Part shown: piece by piece, positions 9,847 to 19,373 of the stretch | Position numbering within the stretch: the first letter of the stretch is position 1 | How the letters are laid out: the number at the start of each line of letters is the position of its first letter | Source of the DNA: Phaeodactylum tricornutum CCAP 1055/1 | Taxonomy: Eukaryota > Bacillariophyta > Bacillariophyceae > Surirellales > Neidiaceae | Assembly: GCF_000150955.2 (NCBI RefSeq) | Contig: NC_011695.1 | Span: 1 to 64,000, forward strand | Direction of reading: 5' to 3' | Length of the DNA: 64,000 nucleotides | Notes under the pieces: model-generated | Seen by the model: the letters and a program-made list of their open reading frames with translations, nothing else | Databases searched by the model: none | What the model was told of the DNA's origin: nothing | Position numbers and translations under genes: made by a program

Positions 9847-10281
9847 TTCTACGCTGAGGTAACGGGATCAAAGGTAGTGTTTTCGTAGTGTTTTCGAGTG
9901 TTTGAAGTGATCGCTGATTTCGATTGTGCCTGGGGAGGTAGGGCAAAATACCTGGCTTTTCATGTCGTTGTTAAGTCGCCGATGCCTGCAGAGGCCTGGA
10001 ATATACTGCCAGTTTCTCGTAGTGGTCCACGTGATAGACGTGTTGATCGGTTACTGGGTTTCGTATCCGTCTAACGGTCTGAAACGAGGCAAAATCTCCA
10101 TGGTTGGACGCATCCATGAATCTCTTCATCTATCGAAGAAGGTGCATTGCACAAAGTTTGCTAAATGCTCGGGTTTTGAGCGTCATTCATGTGTGGATGA
10201 TAAGTAGTATGCTTATACGAAGCAGTTACTTATGCAACAATTATTATCGGAATTATACCGCAAGGTAGTCGCGGATCCTCC
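9847..10281 (+). other. Leader of element A, left part
   Basis: Untranslated leader between the primer-binding site and the point where element B inserted. The 5 bp CCTCC at 10277-10281 is the target duplication of B. The leader resumes at 17681. No gene seen. Confidence 0.75.
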
Positions 10282-10897
10282 TGTTACGTAGTACAACCAA
10301 TGTACGTACGAAAGACAGGAAACGCAGTGTCGACAAAGTCTGGTAAACGAAGGTTGGGCGTTATTACGAACGACCTGCGATACACCTAAGCGAGCCTAGG
10401 GACTGTAAAACTCAACTCGCTTACGACGCTCCCCACGGGTTAGACAGCGGATACGAGGACCTATGCTAATGCAATATTTGGATCAATGACTTTCTAAAAC
10501 AATGAGAGAAAGATTATTCTACATCTAGTCCATGAGAACCAGTCTGTTCACCCAAGTGAAAGACCTCTTACCATGTGCCAGATAACCTTACTCTCACATA
10601 GAGTAATATCTCTTCTAAATATAAATCCCACACAGAATCACTCAGCGAGTACCCAATCCTGTCTGTACCTTGCCTTATGATTCGTGGGACTGTCTCCTAA
10701 TCTCCATTCTTGTATCCAGCTCCCGCGACTTCCAATACAGGACGACCTCGATGATGACGTGAATACAACGGGTCGTATAATAGGGCCGACATGAATACCA
10801 CGATTCCACCATTGTCTCCATCCTCATTCACACTTCCGACATCACCCTTAGATGACGATTGTCCTAGAGACATGTCACCTTGGTGTATATCGTGACA
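10282..10897 (-). repeat. 3' LTR of element B
   Basis: 616 bp, ending (on the element's strand) GTAACA and starting TGTCAC. It contains the last ~200 bases of the pol reading frame. A purine-rich GATGGGGAG immediately upstream on the element strand is the likely polypurine tract. Confidence 0.95.
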
Positions 10898-13800
10898 CTC
10901 CCCATCGGCCTGCTTGGATGAGTTGGAAGCCTTTACCTCACATTTTGATGGGTCACCTTGCCAAAACAACATGGGCTTGAGGACCGGCCATGCCTGCTGA
11001 AAACCCCAATGTTTGCTGAGTATATCTGCAACATTCTCGGCACTCACGACCTTCTGGAAGTCTACGATCCCAGCAGCAATAGCTTCGCGCACCCTGTGGT
11101 AAGATAGGGCATTGTGTCGCTTGTTGATCGGTGATTGTGGTTCGGTGGAGCTGATGATGACCGATTGGTTGTCTCCGAAAAGAATTGACTTGCCTATAAT
11201 AGGAACACCAAGGAAACGTAGGGTGGTACGAATGTCCAAGATCTGTTTGACCGCGATCCGTGCAGCGACAAATTCATATCCATATGTAGCAGTTTCAACT
11301 GTAGCTTGCCGTTTGGAGTACCACTCAAAAGGTGTCTGATTGATAAGGTGCAACACGCCTGTGACGGAACGTCCTGTTACCATGTCGTGATATAGGTTCG
11401 CGTCGACATAGCTGGTTAGCCTGACATGTTTTCCCAGAGCCGTTGGGGCGTCATGGGGAAGCAGTTCCTTAACGTTTCCATACACAGAAGTAGCCCAATC
11501 GCGGGGATTATCTGGGAGCCCTGAGTAGTCTGGCTCGTCAGTTCGAACCCTGATTGCACCACTCTTCATCTTCTTTACGTACCCGTACATTCGCTTGAGC
11601 CGATCAAGGTGTCCTTGCCGAGGTGCTACCCTGAATCTAGACATACTCATAACCGCTGTGGCTATGTCAAAACGCCCAAGTGTAATCAACCATTGTAAAC
11701 TACCAATGAGGGATTGATACTGCTTGATACCAGCGTCACCAAGTTCCGGCGTTGAATCTAGCTCAGGGTGATCACCTTTCTCCAAGGGTGACACGTACTG
11801 CTTAGGCTGTTCTTGGAACATTCTCTCATACTGTTCCATCATTCGTGATATATATTTCTTTGGATGATAGGAAAGGGTACCATCCTTGTCTCTTTCAAAC
11901 GTACAACCAAGATGATATTCCAAAGGGCCGACACCCTTTAGCTTGTACTTGTATTTCTCCTTAAGCAAGTGTATGATTGCCCCAGGATCATGGGCTGCCA
12001 CAGCAATATCGTCAACGTAGACCGCAATATACTCATAGACGTTGGACTTTTCCCTCATCCAGACGTCAGAATCTGCCTTACTGGCAGTGAAGCCTAGACC
12101 GCGAAGAGTATCTGCAAAACGTTCGTGCCAACGTAGCCCACTACTTCGTAGTCCATATAGGGCCTTGTTGATAACCAACACGTGTCCTTCAAGTTCTGCA
12201 AATTCTGGACCAGCAACAATAAATACCTTTTCTTTGGTATTGGCCTCTAGGTATGCATTACCTATATCAGCTCCCCATAGCTTGAGTCCGTTGAGCTCGG
12301 CAAGAAAAACCACAATGCGTAGACTGCGCAACGAGACCACACCAGAGTACACACTTTCGATTGGAATGGGAGTTAGGTGTCCCCCAGCAACCATCCTGGC
12401 CTTGTGTCTACCATCGTGTTTGACGTCGTACACAGTGTGAACACGGATCTTCTTGTACCCTTTAGGTGCATTCGTAACGTGGTTGCCGACGATGTTGGCC
12501 TTACCGTAGTCAACGAAAGTATCATATTCGTGAAGCTGGGCTCTCTCAGTGCTTTCTGCGTCTTGCCATTTACTATTACCGTTAGACATGTCGATAGCAA
12601 TGGCATCCTTATGATTGCGTGGGAGTTGGTATCCAAACTTGAGGGCTGAAGTAGTCTGGCTAGAGTGCTGAAGTGCTTGGCTTACAAGTCGCTGGACCTG
12701 CTTGTCCCTAGCTGCAAAGCGCTTGAATTGCTTCCACCCAGGTGTATCTAGTAGTCCTTGGCTCTTAGCATAGATAGCACAAGTAACTGGATCATCAGCA
12801 CCAATAACGTCGAGTGGTTCGTAGGTAGACTCCCCAGTCTCCCAGTTGACTAGAACATTGAATCTAGATCCCTTGTAGTTCTTGTCGCGTGGTAGAAGTG
12901 GGCCTTCGTGCGCGACGATGTCCTTGAAACTCCACTGTCGGTCCGTATCGTGAAGTTCCTTTTCTAGATCTGTCTCAATTTTATCTAGAATCTCGTTGTA
13001 TGTCAGAATCTCATCGTGTTCACCATCATTAATTTCGACAAGAAAAGTCACATCCGAAGGCTTGTCTGGGTCAAGTATTTTACGGGTGATTCGTGCCCGA
13101 AAACGCTCTCCATCATCACGAGTGTCGGTGAGAAACGTGCGACCGATAAGATCATCAGGTGTAAAACCAGGCAACTCCTTAATGGCATAGGAATTTTGAT
13201 TTTCGGTTCTACGCGACTTGATAAAGTTGATGGGCTTAGGACCATTCTCCCCATCCTGTGACGCAAGGCGTAGGTTGGTTTGCCCGGAAATGGCCACAGA
13301 ACGAACACTAGATCGATATAGAATGCGGTTGGTGCGGTCGTTGAGGATCTTATAAGTGAGAGCGTCACCGACGGAGTCTGCGATGCCGACAAAATGTCCT
13401 TGTTGCTCGGTACCACCAGAGGGGAATGTCGCATCTTCAATTCTATAATAGACCGGTTCCCAAAAATGAAACTGAAGGAGAACACTGATATCAGGTGTAG
13501 AACCAGTAAGCACTTCGAGGGGGGTGCGATGATCGAGAGATTCATGCGCCAAATGGTTGAAGACATAGCAAACATATGTCACGCAAAGAAGCCAGGTGTT
13601 ATCAGGAGCACCAGTAAGATTGAGAATGTTGTTCGTATTGGCTTCGATGGTGGCGATACGACGTTCGGCGAAGTTTTGGTGCTGATGGTTAGGCTCACTC
13701 TGCCACTGATCGATATTATATGCGCGTGTAATATCAGTGACCTTTTTACTGATCTCAACTTGAGCGCGATCACTGATTAGTTTGTCCATTGCACCACGGA

Positions 13801-15085
13801 AACGGATGTGATCTTCAAGGGTGTTGACAAACTCTTTATCAGTTTTCATGGGGTAGGCATCAGTGACAAGAGACCGTCTGCCAACGAAGAGTTGTGCAAA
13901 TTTTGCACCATTGTCTACGGCGGGAGTGTCGGACCATATGGTATCAGTAGCGACCGGTTCGTTACGACGGTGTACATTTAAGGCTGGGAAACGAGACTTA
14001 AAATGTTTACGTAACGGTGCGTGATAGACTTCACGGGCATGCTGCGTGGTGGCCATGATGGTTTTCCGAACGGTGTCGGCAGAGACCCAGCCAAAGCAAG
14101 GACGAAGGGCTTCATAATCGTGCACATTACGTGTGACGTGATGCTGTTGACACTGCATGATACGTGCAATGGCGTCATCACGGTAGTCGCATAGAGAAAT
14201 GTGACGGTGAAGGTATTGGCCTGTATGATCAAAACGTGGTTCAACGTATGGGGGCTGGGGCAAGTCATGGATGCCATCGTACCATGAAGTCGCAAGGTCA
14301 ATTTCATTGTCGAGTACAGAGGGGTCCCAATCGACGTCTGAGGTTAGGACAACATGCGGGAGGGACGCTAGTTCAGCATCAGTGGGGCGTCGCATGTCCA
14401 TGTATGGAAGTCCCTGTCGAATATGGAGGGGAATGATATAGTCATCTAAAGTGACAATGCGCTGATTACCCCCTACCGTGCGTGAACGGTCTTCGACATG
14501 ATTACGATAGTGTTCCAACTGCGCACTTGAATGAATGGTTTTACCCTTCCCCAGATGAGCATACTGGTTCATAATGAGAATGATGGGCCCATTTTGGGAT
14601 TCAACACATCCAGCGGCAGTGACGATGTCCAAGTTTGGCAAGGTATGATCGTTGATACCTGTGATGTTTGCCGAACGTCCTGTTTTGAGCAGGACAATGA
14701 CATCACCACCGGCAAGCCCTCCGTTAGCGCCACGGTCAACAAGGGATGCAGAAGTCTCGTTGGTAGTATGACAAGAGACTTGGTATTGCAGTACGTTAGA
14801 TTGCAGTGATTTGGGCTTTTCTGATACGTCACGTGATGCGGCGAGTACCTTACGAATATCACCGCTGCTCATGCGACTGACACGCTCAGTAAGATGTGCG
14901 AGTAATTCAGTTTCAGGTGCGCAATCATGGAAGGTGTCCGTTGCGGTATGTTCCGTGCCAATGGTCTCGTGTGTATTGGCCTGCAGCGTTTGATGAGGCG
15001 GGCTACCATTTAATGGTGCCTGCTTGCCGGGTGCAGCCAAACCTTGGAGGATGGCCTTGGAATCATCAGAGAGCAAATTCCACAT
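10697..15085 (-). CDS. pol: Element B pol polyprotein (protease, integrase, RT, RNase H)
   Basis: 1462-residue open frame starting at an ATG. An aspartic protease motif, VDRGANGGLAG, lies near residue 118. An integrase core with the D..D..E pattern follows at roughly 400-530. The copia-type reverse transcriptase carries its YVDDIAV active site in the second half. RNase H follows, with SYVDANLYHD and SKRQATVETATYG. The frame runs on through the polypurine tract and about 200 bases into the 3' LTR, so the last ~67 residues are LTR-encoded and have no domain I know. Virus-like element protein, described as a part only. Confidence 0.93.
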   Translation of the reverse strand: MWNLLSDDSKAILQGLAAPGKQAPLNGSPPHQTLQANTHETIGTEHTATDTFHDCAPETELLAHLTERVSRMSSGDIRKVLAASRDVSEKPKSLQSNVLQYQVSCHTTNETSASLVDRGANGGLAGGDVIVLLKTGRSANITGINDHTLPNLDIVTAAGCVESQNGPIILIMNQYAHLGKGKTIHSSAQLEHYRNHVEDRSRTVGGNQRIVTLDDYIIPLHIRQGLPYMDMRRPTDAELASLPHVVLTSDVDWDPSVLDNEIDLATSWYDGIHDLPQPPYVEPRFDHTGQYLHRHISLCDYRDDAIARIMQCQQHHVTRNVHDYEALRPCFGWVSADTVRKTIMATTQHAREVYHAPLRKHFKSRFPALNVHRRNEPVATDTIWSDTPAVDNGAKFAQLFVGRRSLVTDAYPMKTDKEFVNTLEDHIRFRGAMDKLISDRAQVEISKKVTDITRAYNIDQWQSEPNHQHQNFAERRIATIEANTNNILNLTGAPDNTWLLCVTYVCYVFNHLAHESLDHRTPLEVLTGSTPDISVLLQFHFWEPVYYRIEDATFPSGGTEQQGHFVGIADSVGDALTYKILNDRTNRILYRSSVRSVAISGQTNLRLASQDGENGPKPINFIKSRRTENQNSYAIKELPGFTPDDLIGRTFLTDTRDDGERFRARITRKILDPDKPSDVTFLVEINDGEHDEILTYNEILDKIETDLEKELHDTDRQWSFKDIVAHEGPLLPRDKNYKGSRFNVLVNWETGESTYEPLDVIGADDPVTCAIYAKSQGLLDTPGWKQFKRFAARDKQVQRLVSQALQHSSQTTSALKFGYQLPRNHKDAIAIDMSNGNSKWQDAESTERAQLHEYDTFVDYGKANIVGNHVTNAPKGYKKIRVHTVYDVKHDGRHKARMVAGGHLTPIPIESVYSGVVSLRSLRIVVFLAELNGLKLWGADIGNAYLEANTKEKVFIVAGPEFAELEGHVLVINKALYGLRSSGLRWHERFADTLRGLGFTASKADSDVWMREKSNVYEYIAVYVDDIAVAAHDPGAIIHLLKEKYKYKLKGVGPLEYHLGCTFERDKDGTLSYHPKKYISRMMEQYERMFQEQPKQYVSPLEKGDHPELDSTPELGDAGIKQYQSLIGSLQWLITLGRFDIATAVMSMSRFRVAPRQGHLDRLKRMYGYVKKMKSGAIRVRTDEPDYSGLPDNPRDWATSVYGNVKELLPHDAPTALGKHVRLTSYVDANLYHDMVTGRSVTGVLHLINQTPFEWYSKRQATVETATYGYEFVAARIAVKQILDIRTTLRFLGVPIIGKSILFGDNQSVIISSTEPQSPINKRHNALSYHRVREAIAAGIVDFQKVVSAENVADILSKHWGFQQAWPVLKPMLFWQGDPSKCEVKASNSSKQADGECHDIHQGDMSLGQSSSKGDVGSVNEDGDNGGIVVFMSALLYDPLYSRHHRGRPVLEVAGAGYKNGD

Positions 15086-15103
15086 TTCACGAGGAATGTA
15101 AGG

Positions 15104-16387
15104 TCATTCGCGATTAGTTGCCAGGGGACGGTTACGGGTACTGTTGTTACGGACGTGGGCATTGGCTTCGTATATGGCAGTCGGTGACACATCTATATCA
15201 TAGTCTACATCTGGTTCGCTTTCAAAATCCGTCGGATGATAGGCTAGTTCAGTAGTATAGATATTGCGCTTGTTCTTGCCACTGCGAGAATTAGATAGAT
15301 TATTACCGTTGTCGTAGAGCGATGCCGATGCAAGGAGGAGACTGAGGTAACTATCGTAGCTAATGGGACTACCACCTTTGGCTAAGTCGAGTGTTGCTGT
15401 GATTTTAACCTGTCGGAGTTCAGGTACATCATGAACAGCATTCTCCAAAAGACTAAGGCACAATTGCTGAGGAAGTTGCTCACCAGTAGGTACAGTGTCA
15501 TTGTAAATACGCAAGTGATTCTTCCAGTGGAGAATAAATCCTTCTGCTGTACCTGTCCATGACGATCCGTATTTTGCAGTTGTGAGATACCCCAGAGTAG
15601 TAGACGAACTGATCTTTGCGCTGGCTGACTCCGTATAATGTTTCACAATTTTACGGAAAACTTCTTGGGCATTGAAATCAAAACTGTGCTCACGGACAAT
15701 GTTCTTTCCCATGTCCGTCTGAAGAGTATGCTCTAGAGCAGAATATACAAACTTGTTCTGTTCTTCAAAGAGGGACTTTTCCAAAGGATCGGTAGGAATG
15801 TAGTTCGGGTCTAGAACCTTGTCAACGTTATGTGTTACGGCAGTAACAACAAACGAACAATAGAAGTTGTCCCAGTATCGGTCATCTTTGAGCACAGGAT
15901 AGTGAGTTTTATCACGTTTTATCCCACGCTTGAAATCCTCGACAGCCGAACGTGTCTTTCCTGTGGGACTCTGAACAGTCGGGGGAACAGTGGCAGGTGC
16001 AGTGGCCGTCGAAACCTGACCAAGTGCTGACCGACGGTACAGGACAAAGTCCTCGTTGTTGAGTGCAACGAGCTCGGAGTTCTTCAAAGGAGCCCCCTTT
16101 TGGTCTTTTAAGGATGCTTGCCAACGTAGGAAGTGACGTATGATCTGTCGATGTGCCATGATTAGAGGGATGCACGACGGATTTTCGGGACCGTCAGGAA
16201 TGGCAGGAGGAGTGTACTCAAGAGAGTCGAGTTCGTTCTCAAAGATGCACAAGAGATTGTCAGCCGATTCATATCCTTGTTGATCAAAGGCAAGACGAAT
16301 AGGATGTCCTTGGGGAAGAAGGAGTACATTGTCCAGAAAATGGGCATAGACGGCTACACTTGTCATTTGCCGGGTGGCAGGAACCAT
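15104..16387 (-). CDS. gag: Element B gag
   Basis: About 427 residues from the first ATG (16387). The protein is mostly helical, with a copia-type gag layout (a long helical capsid-like part and an Asn/Arg-rich tail) and no obvious CCHC knuckle. It lies just upstream of pol on the same strand and in the same frame, with a short spacer. Assignment rests on position and composition, because gag sequences diverge fast. Confidence 0.75.
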   Translation of the reverse strand: MVPATRQMTSVAVYAHFLDNVLLLPQGHPIRLAFDQQGYESADNLLCIFENELDSLEYTPPAIPDGPENPSCIPLIMAHRQIIRHFLRWQASLKDQKGAPLKNSELVALNNEDFVLYRRSALGQVSTATAPATVPPTVQSPTGKTRSAVEDFKRGIKRDKTHYPVLKDDRYWDNFYCSFVVTAVTHNVDKVLDPNYIPTDPLEKSLFEEQNKFVYSALEHTLQTDMGKNIVREHSFDFNAQEVFRKIVKHYTESASAKISSSTTLGYLTTAKYGSSWTGTAEGFILHWKNHLRIYNDTVPTGEQLPQQLCLSLLENAVHDVPELRQVKITATLDLAKGGSPISYDSYLSLLLASASLYDNGNNLSNSRSGKNKRNIYTTELAYHPTDFESEPDVDYDIDVSPTAIYEANAHVRNNSTRNRPLATNRE

Positions 16388-17059
16388 GGTGGCCTGAGAA
16401 GCCAAAATGTTATAGAGGTTCTTGAAAATTACTACTTATGTGTTCGGGTCCTTCGCTGTATACTATAGCGGACTTCGTTAGTATGACCCTACACCAGTGA
16501 ACAAAGCTAGCACTGGTACACTCACTTCTACCTCCGTAGGTAGTGTCCTCGGGGACTGACGAGGGTTTGATTAGCCCCCCCGCACTGCTTTAAGCCGGGC
16601 AGTAAGTCCGTCCCAACCGGAATCAGGGCTGAGGTCTTCAGGCCTATTGGTATTTCTACCTCACCTGACTAGAGCAACCCGTAGTCACGAAGCGGCCCTG
16701 CCGACAAGCCCTGAAGACTCCAAGGGGGGTTCGGCACCGGCGACTCCGAGGAAGTAGGGAGGCCACGAGTAACTTACCGACAAGACCCTGAAGCAGTACT
16801 AGTGGGTCCTCGGTACCAGTTAGCGTGAGGGAGTAGGGAAGCGGCTTTCAAACAATGTGTCACACAAGCCGATAAATATCACCTTAAGTGATACCTCTGG
16901 CACTTATACAACACGAATGGATGTAAGCGATTTAGTTCTCAAAATTCACGGAGCTCGTGGAAATTTGAGAACGACCTTAAGTAGACTTAAGGGATGTTTA
17001 CCAGTAACGACTGTGCGGATGAGCAGCAGTGGTTTGACGTGCTGTCAAGACTGTTAATC
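16388..17059 (-). other. Element B leader and primer-binding site
   Basis: About 670 bp between the 5' LTR and gag. The bases next to the LTR (about 17042-17059) read on the plus strand as a tRNA anticodon arm, AGACTGTTAATCT: loop CTGTTAA (anticodon GTT, Asn) flanked by a 3 bp stem. The LTR edge falls after tRNA position 40, the same geometry as in element A. The rest has no recognisable signal. Confidence 0.55.
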
Positions 17060-17675
17060 TGTTACGTAGTACAACCAATGTACGTACGAAAGACAGGAAA
17101 CGCAGTGTCGACAAAGTCTGGTAAACGAAGGTTGGGCGTTATTACGAACGACCTGCGATACACCTAAGCGAGCCTAGGGACTGTAAAACTCAACTCGCTT
17201 ACGACGCTCCCCACGGGTTAGACAGCGGATACGAGGACCTATGCTAATGCAATATTTGGATCAATGACTTTCTAAAACAATGAGAGAAAGATTATTCTAC
17301 ATCTAGTCCATGAGAACCAGTCTGTTCACCCAAGTGAAAGACCTCTTACCATGTGCCAGATAACCTTACTCTCACATAGAGTAATATCTCTTCTAAATAT
17401 AAATCCCACACAGAATCACTCAGCGAGTACCCAATCCTGTCTGTACCTTGCCTTATGATTTGTGGGACTGTCTCCTAATCTCCATTCTTGTATCCAGCTC
17501 CCGCGACTTCCAATACAGGACGACCTCGATGATGACGTGAATACAACGGGTTGTATAATAGGGCCGACATGAATACCACGATTCCACCATTGTCTCCATC
17601 CTCATTCACACTTCCGACATCACCCTTAGATGACGATTGTCCTAGAGACATGTCACCTTGGTGTATATCGTGACA
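17060..17675 (-). repeat. 5' LTR of element B
   Basis: 616 bp, matching 10282-10897 with two differences seen. It should hold the element's promoter on the minus strand. CCTCC follows at 17676-17680 as the right target duplication. Confidence 0.95.
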
Positions 17676-17680
17676 CCTCC

Positions 17681-17948
17681 ACTCTGTTAGATATTGGTTA
17701 AATATCTCGAACGGATGAGAGCGACAGCTGTTTTGTGTTCGCTAGAGTTCGTTGTGTACTTATTGTATGGTTATGAAACGGTACTCGTTATCGATATCAT
17801 TTATTCAAGTCTATATGTGAAATTCACATTTGATGACATCAATGATCAATAATTCTCGTGTTCACGTGGCGTGAGAACACTGAATGTTCGAAACCAACTA
17901 ACAGAATTTTATGAGTTTGTGATACAGGAAGAAAGAAGAAAGTTGACC
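17681..17948 (+). other. Leader of element A, right part
   Basis: Continuation of A's leader after the B insertion, ending at the gag ATG. No separate signal recognised. Confidence 0.7.
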
Positions 17949-19361
17949 ATGGCAGCCGCTTTAGCTCAAGTTCGAAATACTTTACAAGCAATTGGTATTG
18001 TTGATGTTGAACAGCATGATGCCATTACTGATTCGATTACGTCTATGGATGTTTTCGAGATTGCGACGGATGATTTTATCAAGGATATGTGTAAGAATAT
18101 TCGTCGTCCCGGGGGTACACTCCCGAATCCTAACGCGGAAGAACCAGGAGCACCGGCTGTGATTCCTCGCAATGGTGTTGCGATTTCACCCACTGCGGAG
18201 GAGCGTCTTGTCTTGTTGGCGTACTATGTTTGTCACCTCAAGCGCACTTCTTGGCCTTATCCAGTTCAGTTTAATCCGGCGCGTATTTACTCGATGATTG
18301 AGATTAAGAAGCGCGAAAAGGAAGATAAAGAGTTGGCAAAAGACCTCACGGCTCCTACTCAGATTGAAGATTTAAAGAAGATTCGTGATGCGTTCGAGAA
18401 TATTGCGGAGTATTTGCTGCAAATTCGAGGAACAACAGGAGTCCCACTCGCTTACGTTATTCGTGAAGAGGAAGAAGTTCCAGAGGGTCCAGACAATAAT
18501 TATCAGGATGCGTTCGAAGAAATGATTGCTCGCAGTCCTCATGATGAAGAGTCTTATGCGGCAGACAATGCTCAGGTGTGGACCATTATTCGTAGTTGTA
18601 CTCATGGAGGTCCGGCTTGGAGTTGGGTGTCGTCGTATTCGAGAGCTCGAAACGGTCGTGCGGCGTGGTTTGCTTTGCGTTCGCATTATTTGGGACCAAC
18701 AAATCAGTCAAAGATCATGACACGAGCTGAAGGGGACCTTGAATCGAAGTTTTATAACGGAGAGCGTCGTGGTTTTACTTTTGAGCGTTTTGCAGAGATT
18801 CATCAACAAGCACACACAGATATGGAAGAGTTTGGAGAACCTTTGACGGAGGCAGCCAAAGTTCGAAAGTTTTTGAAACGTATTCAGGCACCGTTTCTAA
18901 ATTCTGCAGTTGCCACTGTTTGTGCTAACCCATCTTTGAAAAATGATTTTGAAGCGACAGTGAATTTTCTGAGTGAATTTATTGAAGAGCAGAATCAGGC
19001 TCAGCTTCGAAATATTTCGTCAGGTCGATCTGGTCGTGGTCAAGGGCAAGGTAAAGGGTCAGGACGTGGTAATAAAGGTCGTGGTGGTCGTGGTGGAAAC
19101 AAGGGTGTTTTCAACAAGGGATCTACCAGTGGTATGGTGGATAGATATTATACATTTGATGAATACAAGACCATGAATGCAGAACAAAAGCGTCATTTGC
19201 ATACGTTACGTGAAGAAGCTGGTGGAAAGCGTCGAAATGCATCTGGTGTTAATTCTAAGGATAATGATGACAAAAAGAAGTCAAAGACCAGTCACAATGA
19301 TACGAATTCTCTTACATCAAAGTCATTGGCAGGACAAAGCATGTCACAGAGAAATTCTTGA
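17949..19361 (+). CDS. gag: Element A gag
   Basis: About 470 residues from the ATG at 17949; the frame is open from 17871 without an earlier ATG. The capsid-like part holds WTIIRSCTHGGPAWSWV and FYNGERRGFTFERF, similar to copia gag pre-helices. Near residue 360 comes a Gly/Arg-rich tract (GRSGRGQGQG then GRGGRGG), probably RNA-binding and standing in for the missing CCHC knuckle. The Lys/Ser-rich tail is typical of diatom copia gag. Fossil element part. Confidence 0.75.
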   Translation: MAAALAQVRNTLQAIGIVDVEQHDAITDSITSMDVFEIATDDFIKDMCKNIRRPGGTLPNPNAEEPGAPAVIPRNGVAISPTAEERLVLLAYYVCHLKRTSWPYPVQFNPARIYSMIEIKKREKEDKELAKDLTAPTQIEDLKKIRDAFENIAEYLLQIRGTTGVPLAYVIREEEEVPEGPDNNYQDAFEEMIARSPHDEESYAADNAQVWTIIRSCTHGGPAWSWVSSYSRARNGRAAWFALRSHYLGPTNQSKIMTRAEGDLESKFYNGERRGFTFERFAEIHQQAHTDMEEFGEPLTEAAKVRKFLKRIQAPFLNSAVATVCANPSLKNDFEATVNFLSEFIEEQNQAQLRNISSGRSGRGQGQGKGSGRGNKGRGGRGGNKGVFNKGSTSGMVDRYYTFDEYKTMNAEQKRHLHTLREEAGGKRRNASGVNSKDNDDKKKSKTSHNDTNSLTSKSLAGQSMSQRNS

Positions 19362-19373
19362 CAATTACCGAAA

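Larger units (their letters stand above)
10282..17675 (-). mobile_element. Element B: Ty1/copia LTR retrotransposon, apparently whole, nested in element A
   Basis: 7394 bp on the minus strand, with 616 bp LTRs at 17060-17675 (5') and 10282-10897 (3'). Both run TG..CA, and only two differences between them were seen. The 5 bp target duplication CCTCC lies at 10277-10281 and 17676-17680 inside A's leader. Gag and pol are both long and open, and pol has protease, integrase, reverse transcriptase and RNase H in the copia order. It looks whole and recent. It must be younger than A's insertion because it lies inside it. Confidence 0.97.

Noticed and set aside
10282-17675. Reading element B's LTR pair as a large host segmental duplication
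   Set aside because: Equal 616 bp lengths, TG..CA ends, a 5 bp target duplication and an internal copia pol show that it is an LTR element.
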